Assembly (NCBI GenBank): GCA_937925695.1
Contig: CALAMD010000130.1
Coordinates: forward strand, 1 to 64,000
DNA from: an uncultured Bacillaceae bacterium
GTDB lineage: Bacteria; Bacillota; Bacilli; Bacillales; Amphibacillaceae
Direction of reading: 5' to 3'
Length of the DNA stretch: 64,000 nucleotides
Below, piece by piece: positions 44,660 to 52,582 of this stretch; the first letter of the stretch is position 1, and the number at the start of each line of letters is the position of its first letter. The position numbers and the translations under genes are program-made. The notes beneath the pieces are model-generated. The model was not told the origin of the DNA. It ran no database searches and saw only the letters and a list, made by a program, of their open reading frames with translations.

Positions 44660-44678
44660 TGATAAAGAATAAATTGTA

Positions 44679-44822
44679 TCAATCAACATTTAATTCATTT
44701 GTTAAATAATTGGCAAACTCCTGCCATGTATTATCCATTTCTCCTTTTAACAATACTAAGTCCGATGCTAACCATCTGACATTAATTACTTTATCCTCAA
44801 GCAAGGCAACATTGTTATATGT
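44679..44822 (-). pseudogene. 3' remnant of an unidentified gene
   Basis: Minus-strand frame ending in TGA at 44679-44681. It encodes about 45 residues of natural-looking sequence (VALLEDKVINVRWLASD, KGEMDNTWQEFANYLTNELNVD). It has no start codon or SD of its own and runs into the plus-strand permease tail at 44778-44822, where only one strand can be the real coding one. I do not recognise the protein. Confidence 0.45.
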
Positions 44823-44909
44823 AGTACATTGTTTGTCTTTGTCGGTAATTTATTAGCCGATATGTTATATAAAGTAGTTGATCCTCGCATGCGAAGAGGT
44901 GAGTTGTAA
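44778..44909 (+). pseudogene. C-terminal tail of a NikB/OppB-type ABC permease
   Basis: About 43 codons, LKQGNIVICST-LFVFVGNLLADMLYKVVDPRMRR, aligning without gaps to the family ending (QG-x7-LFV-x3-NLLxDxLYxxxDPR). An in-frame stop at 44769 and loss of similarity mark the break. Its TAA overlaps the ATG of the next permease (TAATG), the normal coupling in such operons, so this is a 5'-truncated gene and not a chance match. Confidence 0.8.
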
Positions 44910-45754
44910 TGTTAAGTACACGGATATTTATGAAATTGAGCTTACGACAACGTACATTCCTTAGCATCGTTCTATCATTAATCATACTTTTAGGAATGAT
45001 ATTTTCCGGTTTATGGTTAGGAGATGAAAGGCTAGGGATTAATCCTGAGGCAATTAACGAGGCACCTTCCGTTCGTCATATATTTGGAACGGACTGGTTA
45101 GGGAGAGACATGTTAGCGAGAACATTAAAAGGATTAACATTAAGTTTTAGTGTAGGGCTCCTTGCTGCCATGGTGAGTGCAATGATTGCCTTAGTTCTTA
45201 GTCTTTTGGCCTCTATGAATAAAATCATCGACCAAATCGTTACGTGGCTCATTGATTTGTTTCTAAGTGTACCCCATTTGATCCTTTTGCTATTGATTTC
45301 TTTTGCCATGGGCGGTGGATTTAGCGGTGTTGTCGTTGGGCTGGCATTAACTCATTGGCCTAGTCTAACCCGGGTCTTACGGGGGGAAATGCTACAAGTG
45401 AAAACAGCCCAGTATGTCAAAATATCACAACAGTTAGGTAAATCACATGTGTGGATTGCAAGAAAACATATCTTACCGCATCTTCTGCCCCAATTATTTA
45501 TTGGTTTGATTCTTCTATTTCCACATTGTATTCTTCATGAAGCAGCCATTACATTTCTTGGTTTTGGTTTGCCTGCAGAACAGCCAGCCATTGGCATTAT
45601 TTTATCAGAATCAATGCGATACTTATCGACAGGAAAATGGTGGCTAGCTGTTTTTCCAGGAATGTCATTACTATTGATGGTCTTCCTTTTTGATATAGTA
45701 GGACAAAGTATGCGTAAATGGATCGATCCTTTTCATGGTCAGAAAGGAGCCTAA
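44909..45754 (+). CDS. NikC/OppC-type ABC transporter permease
   Basis: Inner-membrane permease of the peptide/nickel family (281 aa, about 6 TM). The family hallmarks IFGTDWLGRDMLARTL at the N terminus and the cytoplasmic EAA loop (GLALTHWPSLTRVLRGEMLQVK ... YVKISQQLGKSHVWIARKHILPH, key residues TRVLRGE) are intact. TFLGFGLPAEQPAIG follows. It is apparently full length, but its partner permease is truncated and no binding protein is present, so function is doubtful. The substrate (peptide, nickel or metallophore) cannot be told. Confidence 0.9.
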   Translation: MLSTRIFMKLSLRQRTFLSIVLSLIILLGMIFSGLWLGDERLGINPEAINEAPSVRHIFGTDWLGRDMLARTLKGLTLSFSVGLLAAMVSAMIALVLSLLASMNKIIDQIVTWLIDLFLSVPHLILLLLISFAMGGGFSGVVVGLALTHWPSLTRVLRGEMLQVKTAQYVKISQQLGKSHVWIARKHILPHLLPQLFIGLILLFPHCILHEAAITFLGFGLPAEQPAIGIILSESMRYLSTGKWWLAVFPGMSLLLMVFLFDIVGQSMRKWIDPFHGQKGA

Positions 45755-45759
45755 GCACC

Positions 45760-47223
45760 ATGTCTTTATTTGAAGAAAAACAACAAAAAGTACCTCTTCT
45801 ACAAGTAGAGGATTTTGCTCTTGCGTTTCGTGTCTATAAAAAAGGATTACGTGAAGAACACATGCAAGTTATTCGTAAGTTAAATATGACGATTCATAAA
45901 GGGGAAGTTGTCGCTGTTGTTGGCGCAAGTGGGTCCGGTAAAAGCTTGCTTGCCGATGCTGTTTTAGGAATTTTACCTGAAAACGCAGTATGTCAAGGGC
46001 GTTTATATTATAAAGGTGAATTACTGACGAGTGATAGACAAAGGCAACTTCGAGGCCGAGAAATTTCTTTAATTCCCCAATCGATTAATGCATTAGATCC
46101 GTTAATGAAGATTGGTAAACAAGTTCAAAGAGCTGTTAAGCAAGGAATTAGTAAAAAGAGTCAACGGGCTATTTTTGACCAATTTTATTTGTCGAAGGAA
46201 ATTGACAATTACTATCCCTTTGAACTTTCTGGCGGGATGGCTAGACGAGTGTTGGCAGCAACAGCCCTGATAAATAATCCAGATTTAATTATTGCTGATG
46301 AACCAACACCAGGACTCGATGCCCAGTCTCTTCAAGAGGTGATTCAATATATTAGACAAGTAGCAGACAAGGGTAAAGGTGTTATGTTGATTACCCATGA
46401 TATTACCGCTGCTCTTAAAATAGCTGATAAGTTTGTGATTATGAATCAAGGTGAAACAATTGAAACAGTTAAGGGAACTGCCTTTATCGGAGAAGGAACA
46501 GCGTTAAAGAAAAGTTATACGAAAGCTTTATGGCATGCCTTACCGCAAAATAAATTTTCCGTAAAGACAACCCTAACATCTCCGATCATAAAAGAGAAGT
46601 CTGATTCAAACAAACAATCCAATCTGCAAGTTAAACAAGTAAGTTATCAATTAGATCATGGCCAACTGTTATTTAAAAATGTAAATCTTACTCTTCACCC
46701 TGGTGAAGTTGTCGGTCTTAAAGGCGATAGTGGGATTGGAAAAACAACCTTAGCCAAAATTATTGCTGGTTACCTAAAACCAACGAACGGTATAGTAACA
46801 ATCAATAACGAACTAGTAAATCAACAACAACATCCCGTTCAATTAGTTTGGCAACATCCTGAACAATCTATCAATCCAAAGTGGACGATGAAACAAGTGC
46901 TTAAAGAAAGTAACATGTTAGATGAGGAAACGATGAAGATGCTCGGTATCCGCAAGGAATGGTTGTCACGTTGGCCAAGCGAGCTGTCAGGTGGGGAACT
47001 TCAACGTTTTGCCATTGCTCGCGTGTTAAATGAACAGACAAAGTATTTGTTACTTGATGAAATTACAACGATGCTTGATGCGATCACCCAAGCAGAAATA
47101 TGGCATCAACTATTAAATATCGTTGCTATACGAAAAATAGGTGTGCTAGTAATCAGTCATGATGAAGATTTATTGACAAGAGTTTGTCATCGAATTCTCG
47201 ATTTCAATGAAATGAGATATTAA
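45760..47223 (+). CDS. Double ABC ATPase of a peptide/nickel transporter (NikD-NikE-like fusion)
   Basis: Two ATP-binding cassettes in one 487-aa chain. Cassette 1: Walker A GASGSGKS, signature LSGGMARR, Walker B LIIADEPTPGLD. Cassette 2: GDSGIGKT, LSGGELQR, LLLDEITTMLD. ATG at 45760 follows AAAGGAG; the upstream frame lies inside the permease gene. All catalytic motifs are intact, so the ATPase is preserved while the upstream permease is broken. A bidirectional terminator follows. Confidence 0.9.
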   Translation: MSLFEEKQQKVPLLQVEDFALAFRVYKKGLREEHMQVIRKLNMTIHKGEVVAVVGASGSGKSLLADAVLGILPENAVCQGRLYYKGELLTSDRQRQLRGREISLIPQSINALDPLMKIGKQVQRAVKQGISKKSQRAIFDQFYLSKEIDNYYPFELSGGMARRVLAATALINNPDLIIADEPTPGLDAQSLQEVIQYIRQVADKGKGVMLITHDITAALKIADKFVIMNQGETIETVKGTAFIGEGTALKKSYTKALWHALPQNKFSVKTTLTSPIIKEKSDSNKQSNLQVKQVSYQLDHGQLLFKNVNLTLHPGEVVGLKGDSGIGKTTLAKIIAGYLKPTNGIVTINNELVNQQQHPVQLVWQHPEQSINPKWTMKQVLKESNMLDEETMKMLGIRKEWLSRWPSELSGGELQRFAIARVLNEQTKYLLLDEITTMLDAITQAEIWHQLLNIVAIRKIGVLVISHDEDLLTRVCHRILDFNEMRY

Positions 47224-47229
47224 TAGTGG

Positions 47230-47280
47230 AACAAAAAAAGGTTTTAAGCTTAAACTACAGCTTAAAACCTATTTTAATTT
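47230..47280. terminator. Bidirectional terminator between the ABC operon and yabA
   Basis: An 11-bp perfect stem AGGTTTTAAGC/GCTTAAAACCT (47239-47249 and 47260-47270). T7 follows on the minus strand (yabA side) and ATTTTAATTT on the plus strand. Confidence 0.88.
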
Positions 47281-47324
47281 GCTAATCATATTCTAGCAGA
47301 TATTTATGTGATAAACAGAAGAAA

Positions 47325-47669
47325 TTATTTTGTTTTATTAAGAAACAATAAACAGAACAGACAGTCCCCTTCTTCCCTTGGACTTCCAAAGTGAACATTA
47401 CATATATGGAACCCTTCTTCATATAACCTAGCAAGGTTATCATATCCTTCGCCAGGAATCTCTGTAGATGATTTATCAGAAGGTTCATTTTCTGGTTGTT
47501 TATCGGAAGACTCTAACCGTTTGCGGATATGGTGATTTTCTATGGCTAGTCGATGATTTTCTTCTAGCAATTTACTCAGCTGTTGCTTTAAATCACCTAA
47601 TTGTTCATATAATTCACCAATTTGTTTCTCCATATCCGAAACTTGATCAAAGATTTGTCTCTTTCCCAT
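47325..47669 (-). CDS. yabA: Replication initiation control protein YabA
   Basis: Binds DnaA and DnaN to limit initiation. An N-terminal leucine-zipper-like coiled coil (QVSDMEKQIGELYEQLGDLKQQL) is followed by a C-terminal zinc domain with HICNVHFG and CLFC, and the GEGYDNLARLYEEGF core. ATG at 47669 (114 aa) aligns with the family start (MxKxxxFDxV); an ATG one codon earlier is equally possible with SD GGGGTG. Confidence 0.95.
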   Translation of the reverse strand: MGKRQIFDQVSDMEKQIGELYEQLGDLKQQLSKLLEENHRLAIENHHIRKRLESSDKQPENEPSDKSSTEIPGEGYDNLARLYEEGFHICNVHFGSPREEGDCLFCLLFLNKTK

Positions 47670-47683
47670 CATTTTACACCCCA

Positions 47684-48511
47684 CTATTTTGTGGCCTGTG
47701 CGGTAATAATTCCTTCCTCAACTAATTCATCTAACGTATATTCTATAATGCGATGATGATCATTCATTTCTATTTGGATGAGTTTATCAAGAATATTAAG
47801 GCCGACAACTTTTCCATCACCATAAGGCGTTTGGATGAATTCACCAAGATCTGGTAATTCGCGCTTCACTTCTTCATAATAATCATTTTCATATTTTAAA
47901 CAGCACATTAATCTACCGCATAGACCAGAAATTTTAGTCGGATTTAGTGACAGGTTTTGATCTTTTGCCATTTTAATTGATACTGGTTCAAAGTCTCCTA
48001 AAAAGGTAGAACAACAGAGCATCCTGCCACAAGGACCTATACCACCTAACATTTTTGCTTCATCTCTTACACCAATTTGTCGTAACTCAATTCGTGTTTT
48101 AAAGATTCCTGCTAAATCTTTTACCAAATCTCTAAAATCTATTCGACCATCTGCGGTAAAGTAAAAAATAAGTTTATTACGATCAAGAGTATAATCGACT
48201 TCAACTAGATTCATATCTAGGTTATGTGCTTCTATTTTTTCTAGACCTATTTGAAAAGCCTCTTTGGCTCGTTTACGATTTTCTATAACTGTTTGTTCAT
48301 CTTCTTTAGTAGCGAGACGAATCACTTTTTTGAGAGGTAAAACGACATCTTCCTTATCTATTAGCTTCTTAGCAATGACCACTTTCCCAAATTCAATCCC
48401 TCGTACGGTCTCAACAATGACATAACTATCTTTGGTAATGTCGTGATCCCCTGGATCAAAATAATATATTTTACCTGCTTTTTTGAAGCGAACACCGATA
48501 ACTTCTATCAT
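47684..48511 (-). CDS. ricT: RicT (YaaT), PSP1-domain protein
   Basis: Component of the RicA-RicF-RicT complex that promotes RNase Y processing and Spo0A phosphorylation. The PSP1 domain contains the cysteines GPCGRMLCCSTFL and GLCGRLMCCLKYE, which bind the Fe-S clusters of the complex. The 275-aa length is typical. Its start overlaps the holB stop by 4 bp. Confidence 0.95.
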   Translation of the reverse strand: MIEVIGVRFKKAGKIYYFDPGDHDITKDSYVIVETVRGIEFGKVVIAKKLIDKEDVVLPLKKVIRLATKEDEQTVIENRKRAKEAFQIGLEKIEAHNLDMNLVEVDYTLDRNKLIFYFTADGRIDFRDLVKDLAGIFKTRIELRQIGVRDEAKMLGGIGPCGRMLCCSTFLGDFEPVSIKMAKDQNLSLNPTKISGLCGRLMCCLKYENDYYEEVKRELPDLGEFIQTPYGDGKVVGLNILDKLIQIEMNDHHRIIEYTLDELVEEGIITAQATK

Positions 48512-49509
48512 ATCAACTCACCTTTTTGGATTTGAAGTACCAATTGTTCCATCACTAATGTCGGATTGACATGTTGGTTTAACTTTTGTTTTGCTTTTAA
48601 AATCGCCGTTAGTATAAACAGGACTTTTTGTTCTGGAAATTGGATCACTGCTTTCTCTAAAAGAACATCATTTTCAGAAAAGAGTGTCAAATCCGTTCTA
48701 TTACCTATATGATAATAAAGGACATCTTTAAAAGCAATTAACAGTAAGTCTAAACCACGTTCTTGCTGTACTCTATCTTTAAAATGAGGCATCCATTGTT
48801 GGTGAATAAATAAAAAAACATCACTCGCATTTGTCGTATACGTTTGAATTAATTGTATCACTAATTTTCTTGCTTGTGCAAACCAGTCATCATTACTCCA
48901 TTGAATGGCTTCCTGTAAATTGTTCGTTAAAGCACTTAATAACTTGGCATTTTTCTCAGATATGTGATGTTTTACTAATTGTTGTTGAAATTGTGATGGA
49001 TTTAAAGGTTGTAAGTCGATCAATTGACACCGTGAGCGGATTGTAGGAATGATGGCTTGACTATTTTCTGTCAATAAGATGGCCGTTGTTTGCCGATTGG
49101 GTTCCTCTAAAAACTTCAGTATTCGATTGGCAGCATTAACTGTTAGTGTTTCAGCATCTGTTATAATATAAACCTTCTGATTTGACTCTAAGCCTGAATA
49201 GACGAACTCCTCTTGTAACTGTCTAATTTGATCTATTTTAATAGATTTTCCATCCGGGACAATCCAATGAACATCTGGGTAATTACCAGATTCAATTCTT
49301 TTACATACATGACATTCATGACAAGGTTCTACATCTTGTTTATGTTGACAAAATAGAACTTTCGCTAACTGTAAAGCGATGGCTCTTTTTCCTGTTCCAC
49401 GCTCGCCTTGGATTAAATAGGCATGAGAAATCCGCTTCTTTTTTACACTATTCATTATTAATTTACTTGCTAATGGTTGGATTGTCTTAATTTCTTCCCA
49501 TGTTTTCAT
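48508..49509 (-). CDS. holB: DNA polymerase III delta' subunit
   Basis: Clamp-loader AAA+ subunit. YLIQGERGTGKRAIALQLAKVLFC is a degenerate Walker A region (GERGTGKR), followed by the zinc cysteines in CHECHVCKRI and KVYIITDAETLTVNAANRILKFLEEP. The sensor SRC motif (IRSRCQLIDL) is present. The 333-aa length is normal. Order tmk-darA-yaaR-holB-ricT-yabA is conserved. Confidence 0.95.
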   Translation of the reverse strand: MKTWEEIKTIQPLASKLIMNSVKKKRISHAYLIQGERGTGKRAIALQLAKVLFCQHKQDVEPCHECHVCKRIESGNYPDVHWIVPDGKSIKIDQIRQLQEEFVYSGLESNQKVYIITDAETLTVNAANRILKFLEEPNRQTTAILLTENSQAIIPTIRSRCQLIDLQPLNPSQFQQQLVKHHISEKNAKLLSALTNNLQEAIQWSNDDWFAQARKLVIQLIQTYTTNASDVFLFIHQQWMPHFKDRVQQERGLDLLLIAFKDVLYYHIGNRTDLTLFSENDVLLEKAVIQFPEQKVLFILTAILKAKQKLNQHVNPTLVMEQLVLQIQKGELI

Positions 49510-49559
49510 AGATGACTCCTATCCTCATCGAAAAGTTACAAATTTAAAGTAATCATCAT

Positions 49560-49991
49560 TTATGTATAAAGATTAATCAATAATCCCTTGATTTCCCCAA
49601 TGAGACCTAATAGATCAACTGATTTCTTTTCTTGATTGAGAACTTCTTCAGTTAATGCTACTAACTTTTTATCAATTTCCTCAACAATCGCTAGTTTTTG
49701 GCTATGACCATCAAAACTAAAGTGGTGTGATTTTTTTAATTCGAGGCCATTATAAACCGTTTTTTGTAAAAATTCTTTTACTAACCGTTTAAAGGCCACT
49801 AAATCCTGAAAAGTCCTAGACCGTGCTAGTCTTTCACCCTGTATAGTAATCTCTTTAATGACATGTTCCATTTCTTCTTGTTGTAAATGTGCAACCTTTG
49901 TTTGCACAATCTGTTCAAAGGAATGACTACTTTTTCTATGAAGTTGAGGTTGTTTAATAGATTGGGATTGTAATTTTTGACTAATTTTCAT
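49560..49991 (-). CDS. yaaR: YaaR family protein (DUF327)
   Basis: Helical 143-aa protein of unknown function, always found next to holB and darA in Bacilli. VAFKRLVKEFLQKTVYNGLELKK is the conserved middle. No signal or TM segment is seen. The SD is AGGAAGG-like. It sits 51 bp before holB. Confidence 0.85.
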   Translation of the reverse strand: MKISQKLQSQSIKQPQLHRKSSHSFEQIVQTKVAHLQQEEMEHVIKEITIQGERLARSRTFQDLVAFKRLVKEFLQKTVYNGLELKKSHHFSFDGHSQKLAIVEEIDKKLVALTEEVLNQEKKSVDLLGLIGEIKGLLINLYT

Positions 49992-50096
49992 CGTATCAGA
50001 CCTTCCTACATCTCATCATCAGCTATGTTTATCCATCATCTTAACAAATAGCATTGACTAGCTGAGACTAAAACTTGGAAACAAGTAATTATAGAT

Positions 50097-50137
50097 GAAC
50101 CGATGAAAATCGATTTTGTAAATGATTTTCACCGGTT
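50097..50137 (-). terminator. Hairpin between darA and yaaR
   Basis: CCGGTGAAAATC pairs with GATTTTCATCGG (one G-U) around a 12-nt loop. No good T run follows on the minus strand, so termination is uncertain; it may be a processing or attenuation element. Confidence 0.45.
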
Positions 50138-50145
50138 TTCCTTAC

Positions 50146-50475
50146 TTAAAATTGATAAAATGATTCAATTGGTAAAATGAAAACAGTCGCACCGCCTACT
50201 TCTACTTTAACTGGTTTTGGTATATATGAATCTGCATTTCCACCCATTGGTGAAATTGGAGCCACCATTTGCTCCCGCTGGGAACAATTATCACGAATAA
50301 TTTCTAAAGCTTTCTCAACATATTCATCTTCACAACCAATCATTAGCGTCGTATTACCTTCTTTTAAAAAACCACCTGTCGAAGCTAATTTCGTTGTTTG
50401 AAAATTACCACCACTTAAAGCGTTAATTAAACGGTTAGAATCCTTATCTTGCACAACAGCGAGAATGAGTTTCAT
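50146..50475 (-). CDS. darA: Cyclic-di-AMP-binding PII-like protein DarA (YaaQ)
   Basis: PII-like c-di-AMP receptor, 109 aa. KLILAVVQDKDSNRLINAL, STGGFLKEGNTTLMIG and SPMGGNADSYIP are the ligand-binding segments of this family. ATG at 50475 is chosen by homology length; the frame continues seven codons into the tmk end. It overlaps nothing in the reading sense but starts 18 bp after the tmk stop. Confidence 0.94.
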   Translation of the reverse strand: MKLILAVVQDKDSNRLINALSGGNFQTTKLASTGGFLKEGNTTLMIGCEDEYVEKALEIIRDNCSQREQMVAPISPMGGNADSYIPKPVKVEVGGATVFILPIESFYQF

Positions 50476-50492
50476 CGTCATACCCTCCTTTT

Positions 50493-51125
50493 TCATTCAT
50501 TATTCACATGGGAAAGGATTTGCTGTAATGCATCTGCAGCTACTTTTCTAATCTCTTGATCTGCATTGATAATCTTAATCCGATCAGGAAACCTTTCTCT
50601 AAGTAACTGGTATCCCTCATAAACCAATCTATGGAAGTGGATATGTTCTAAGTCTAAACGATTTTTCTCTCTTGATTGATTTTGTTCAATTCGTTGTAAG
50701 CCTTTCTCTGGGGACAATTCAAAAAATAATGTTAATGAAGGCATATGTTCATCGATAGCGAACTCATTAATGGCCAATACTTCATCGATGCCTAATCCTC
50801 GGGCATAGCCTTGATAAGCTAAACTGCTATCAATAAAGCGGTCACATAACACTATTTTACCATCTGCTAAAGCAGGTAGTATCTTTTCAACTAGGTGTTG
50901 TCTTCTAGCAGCTGCATATAATAGTGCCTCAGTTTTAGCATCCATCTTCGTATGATCTTTATTTAAAATAATTTCTCTAATTTTTTCAGCTATATGGATG
51001 CCACCCGGTTCACGTGTAACGACAACCTGAAACCCCATTTGAGTAAGACTTTGTTCTAAACGTTGCAGTGTCGATGTTTTGCCTGCTCCTTCGCCACCTT
51101 CAAGTGTTATAAAATATCCTTGCAC
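50493..51125 (-). CDS. tmk: Thymidylate kinase
   Basis: Phosphorylates dTMP to dTDP. P-loop GGEGAGKTSTL lies at the N terminus; REPGG, DRFIDSSLAYQG and the LID region REKNRLD follow. GTG at 51125 gives 210 aa, close to the 212 aa of B. subtilis, with AAAGGAG about 10 nt upstream; the nominal frame is open 19 codons further. Confidence 0.95.
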   Translation of the reverse strand: MQGYFITLEGGEGAGKTSTLQRLEQSLTQMGFQVVVTREPGGIHIAEKIREIILNKDHTKMDAKTEALLYAAARRQHLVEKILPALADGKIVLCDRFIDSSLAYQGYARGLGIDEVLAINEFAIDEHMPSLTLFFELSPEKGLQRIEQNQSREKNRLDLEHIHFHRLVYEGYQLLRERFPDRIKIINADQEIRKVAADALQQILSHVNNE

Positions 51126-51337
51126 ACTATTTATGCTCCTTTTGTTACTGATCAATATTCGGTACAATGGAAAATGGATCACTGTTGTTTACATCATTAC
51201 GATTTGTATGAAATAACCTATTACTTTTGTATCTTTATTGTATCATGCTTTAACGGATATTTTAATTGTTCAATGATAATTTTTATAAATAATGTATATT
51301 TTCTCATACTCGCTCGTTATTCCTATATGTAAACAAA

Positions 51338-51371
51338 CAAAAAAGCCTTTGTTTATCAATGACAAAGACTT
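51338..51371 (-). terminator. Terminator after csfB
   Basis: AGTCTTTGT/ACAAAGGCT (one G-U pair) with a 9-nt loop, followed by T6 on the minus strand. Confidence 0.8.
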
Positions 51372-51380
51372 GGTAATGAT

Positions 51381-51572
51381 CTATGAATATATAGTTTGTT
51401 GATGAATATTTTTTAATTTTTTTAAGTAGTAACGGTACTTTTCTTCTTTAGGTTCGGTATGGATAATATTGCGCTCACATTCAGTACAAATAAATAAGTT
51501 GTATAGACGAATGCCGTCATCTTTCTCTTCTTCACAAATACCGCAACAGTTATTTTTCGTTATTTTCTCCAT
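51381..51572 (-). CDS. csfB: Anti-sigma factor CsfB (Gin)
   Basis: Sixty-three-residue zinc protein that inhibits sigma-G (and sigma-E) at the wrong time or place. CxxC pairs CGIC and CTEC and the C-terminal LKKLKNIHQQTIYS are diagnostic. ATG at 51572 follows AAAGGAGG; a long open frame upstream overlaps the bofA terminator and is not part of the gene. Confidence 0.94.
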   Translation of the reverse strand: MEKITKNNCCGICEEEKDDGIRLYNLFICTECERNIIHTEPKEEKYRYYLKKLKNIHQQTIYS

Positions 51573-51707
51573 AAAATAACTACCTCCTTTTTTGTAAGGT
51601 TTCCCTAATTTCAATAACTTTATACCTTTAATAGCAGTTCTTTGATTAGCATATGAAAAAATGAAAAAAATGTTATCTGTTACCTCGTTGCATGACCGAA
51701 AAAAGGC

Positions 51708-51737
51708 AAAAAAAAAGTGAGAGAAGTCATCTCTCAT
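51708..51737 (-). terminator. Terminator after bofA
   Basis: TGAGAGA/TCTCTCA stem (51718-51724 and 51730-51736), 5-nt loop, followed by a long T run on the minus strand, right after the bofA stop. Confidence 0.85.
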
Positions 51738-51742
51738 CTTTG

Positions 51743-52006
51743 TTAAACTAAAAATATTTGCATGGCAGCTAGTGATGCCAAACCAGGTAATCCTAAAAAT
51801 CCGGACACAACCACAGTAAACAAATTGATAGGGATATGAAGCCCAAGCGAGCCACCAAATACATTAAAGAAAAACAAAAACAACACACCAATACCTAATT
51901 TAACAATACTTTGAGCTAGTAAACGTGTAGGCTTAACAGGAGCACCAATAATTAATAGCAGAATAATTAAAGAAATCATTATTGTTATCACAATCGTCGC
52001 ACTCAA
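51743..52006 (-). CDS. bofA: BofA, inhibitor of pro-sigma-K processing
   Basis: Small mother-cell membrane protein that with SpoIVFA holds SpoIVFB inactive. Two hydrophobic segments are separated by the GAPVKP loop; NVFGGSLGLHIPINLFTV and SGFLGLPGL are the conserved C-terminal half. TTG at 52006 has AAAGGAG 8 nt upstream and yields 87 aa, exactly the B. subtilis length. Confidence 0.93.
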   Translation of the reverse strand: MSATIVITIMISLIILLLIIGAPVKPTRLLAQSIVKLGIGVLFLFFFNVFGGSLGLHIPINLFTVVVSGFLGLPGLASLAAMQIFLV

Positions 52007-52082
52007 GTCCCCAACTCCTTTTCTACCTTTCTGTTTACTATTTATGATATAAAGGTAAGAAAAAGAACTGCCCAAAATATAT

Positions 52083-52301
52083 TTATGAATAAAATCTTAT
52101 CGCTGTGATATTTCTTTCTTTTGCTTCCCGTAGTAGAAACAAATACTTTGCTTTTGCTAGCATTTCTTTATAAATAACTTCATCAGTCGGTTCAATGCTA
52201 TTTTCAACAAGGTATTGTAATTGTTTCCATTCTTGATTCATTGCTATGAGAACATCTAACAACTGTTCATCAATTTCTTTTTTGATCTTTTTTCTTCTCA
52301 T
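52083..52301 (-). CDS. yaaL: YaaL family protein (DUF2508)
   Basis: Seventy-two residues, charged and helical, function unknown. KKIKKEIDEQLLDVLI and KAKYLFLLREAKERN are the family pattern. Position between recR and bofA is conserved. It starts with ATG 52301. Confidence 0.88.
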   Translation of the reverse strand: MRRKKIKKEIDEQLLDVLIAMNQEWKQLQYLVENSIEPTDEVIYKEMLAKAKYLFLLREAKERNITAIRFYS

Positions 52302-52582
52302 GATGTCACCAGCTTATTTATTCTTTAATATAAGATATGATCAACAGTCGATCATTAGCTATCCACGATAAAAATAACCATAATCTGTTCATATTGTTTA
52401 TCTGAGTTTGTTATTCTACTTCTTGATCAGAAAAAGTGGCTGTCACAACTTAAAACTACCGAAAATATTTTACCCATTTATCCTCCAAAATAAATAATGA
52501 TTAACATTGTGCGAAAAAATAACTCTACTATCCTTGGGCTTACGAAAGGGTTCTAGCTGTATATAAGGTTTTCTTGAAAATT
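52302..52582. other. 281-bp spacer between recR and yaaL
   Basis: AT-rich. I see no gene, no clear terminator after recR and no clear promoter for yaaL-bofA. Confidence 0.5.

Noticed and set aside
43293..47324. A mobile element or prophage carrying the accessory island
   Set aside because: No transposase, integrase, terminal inverted repeats or target-site duplication could be found.
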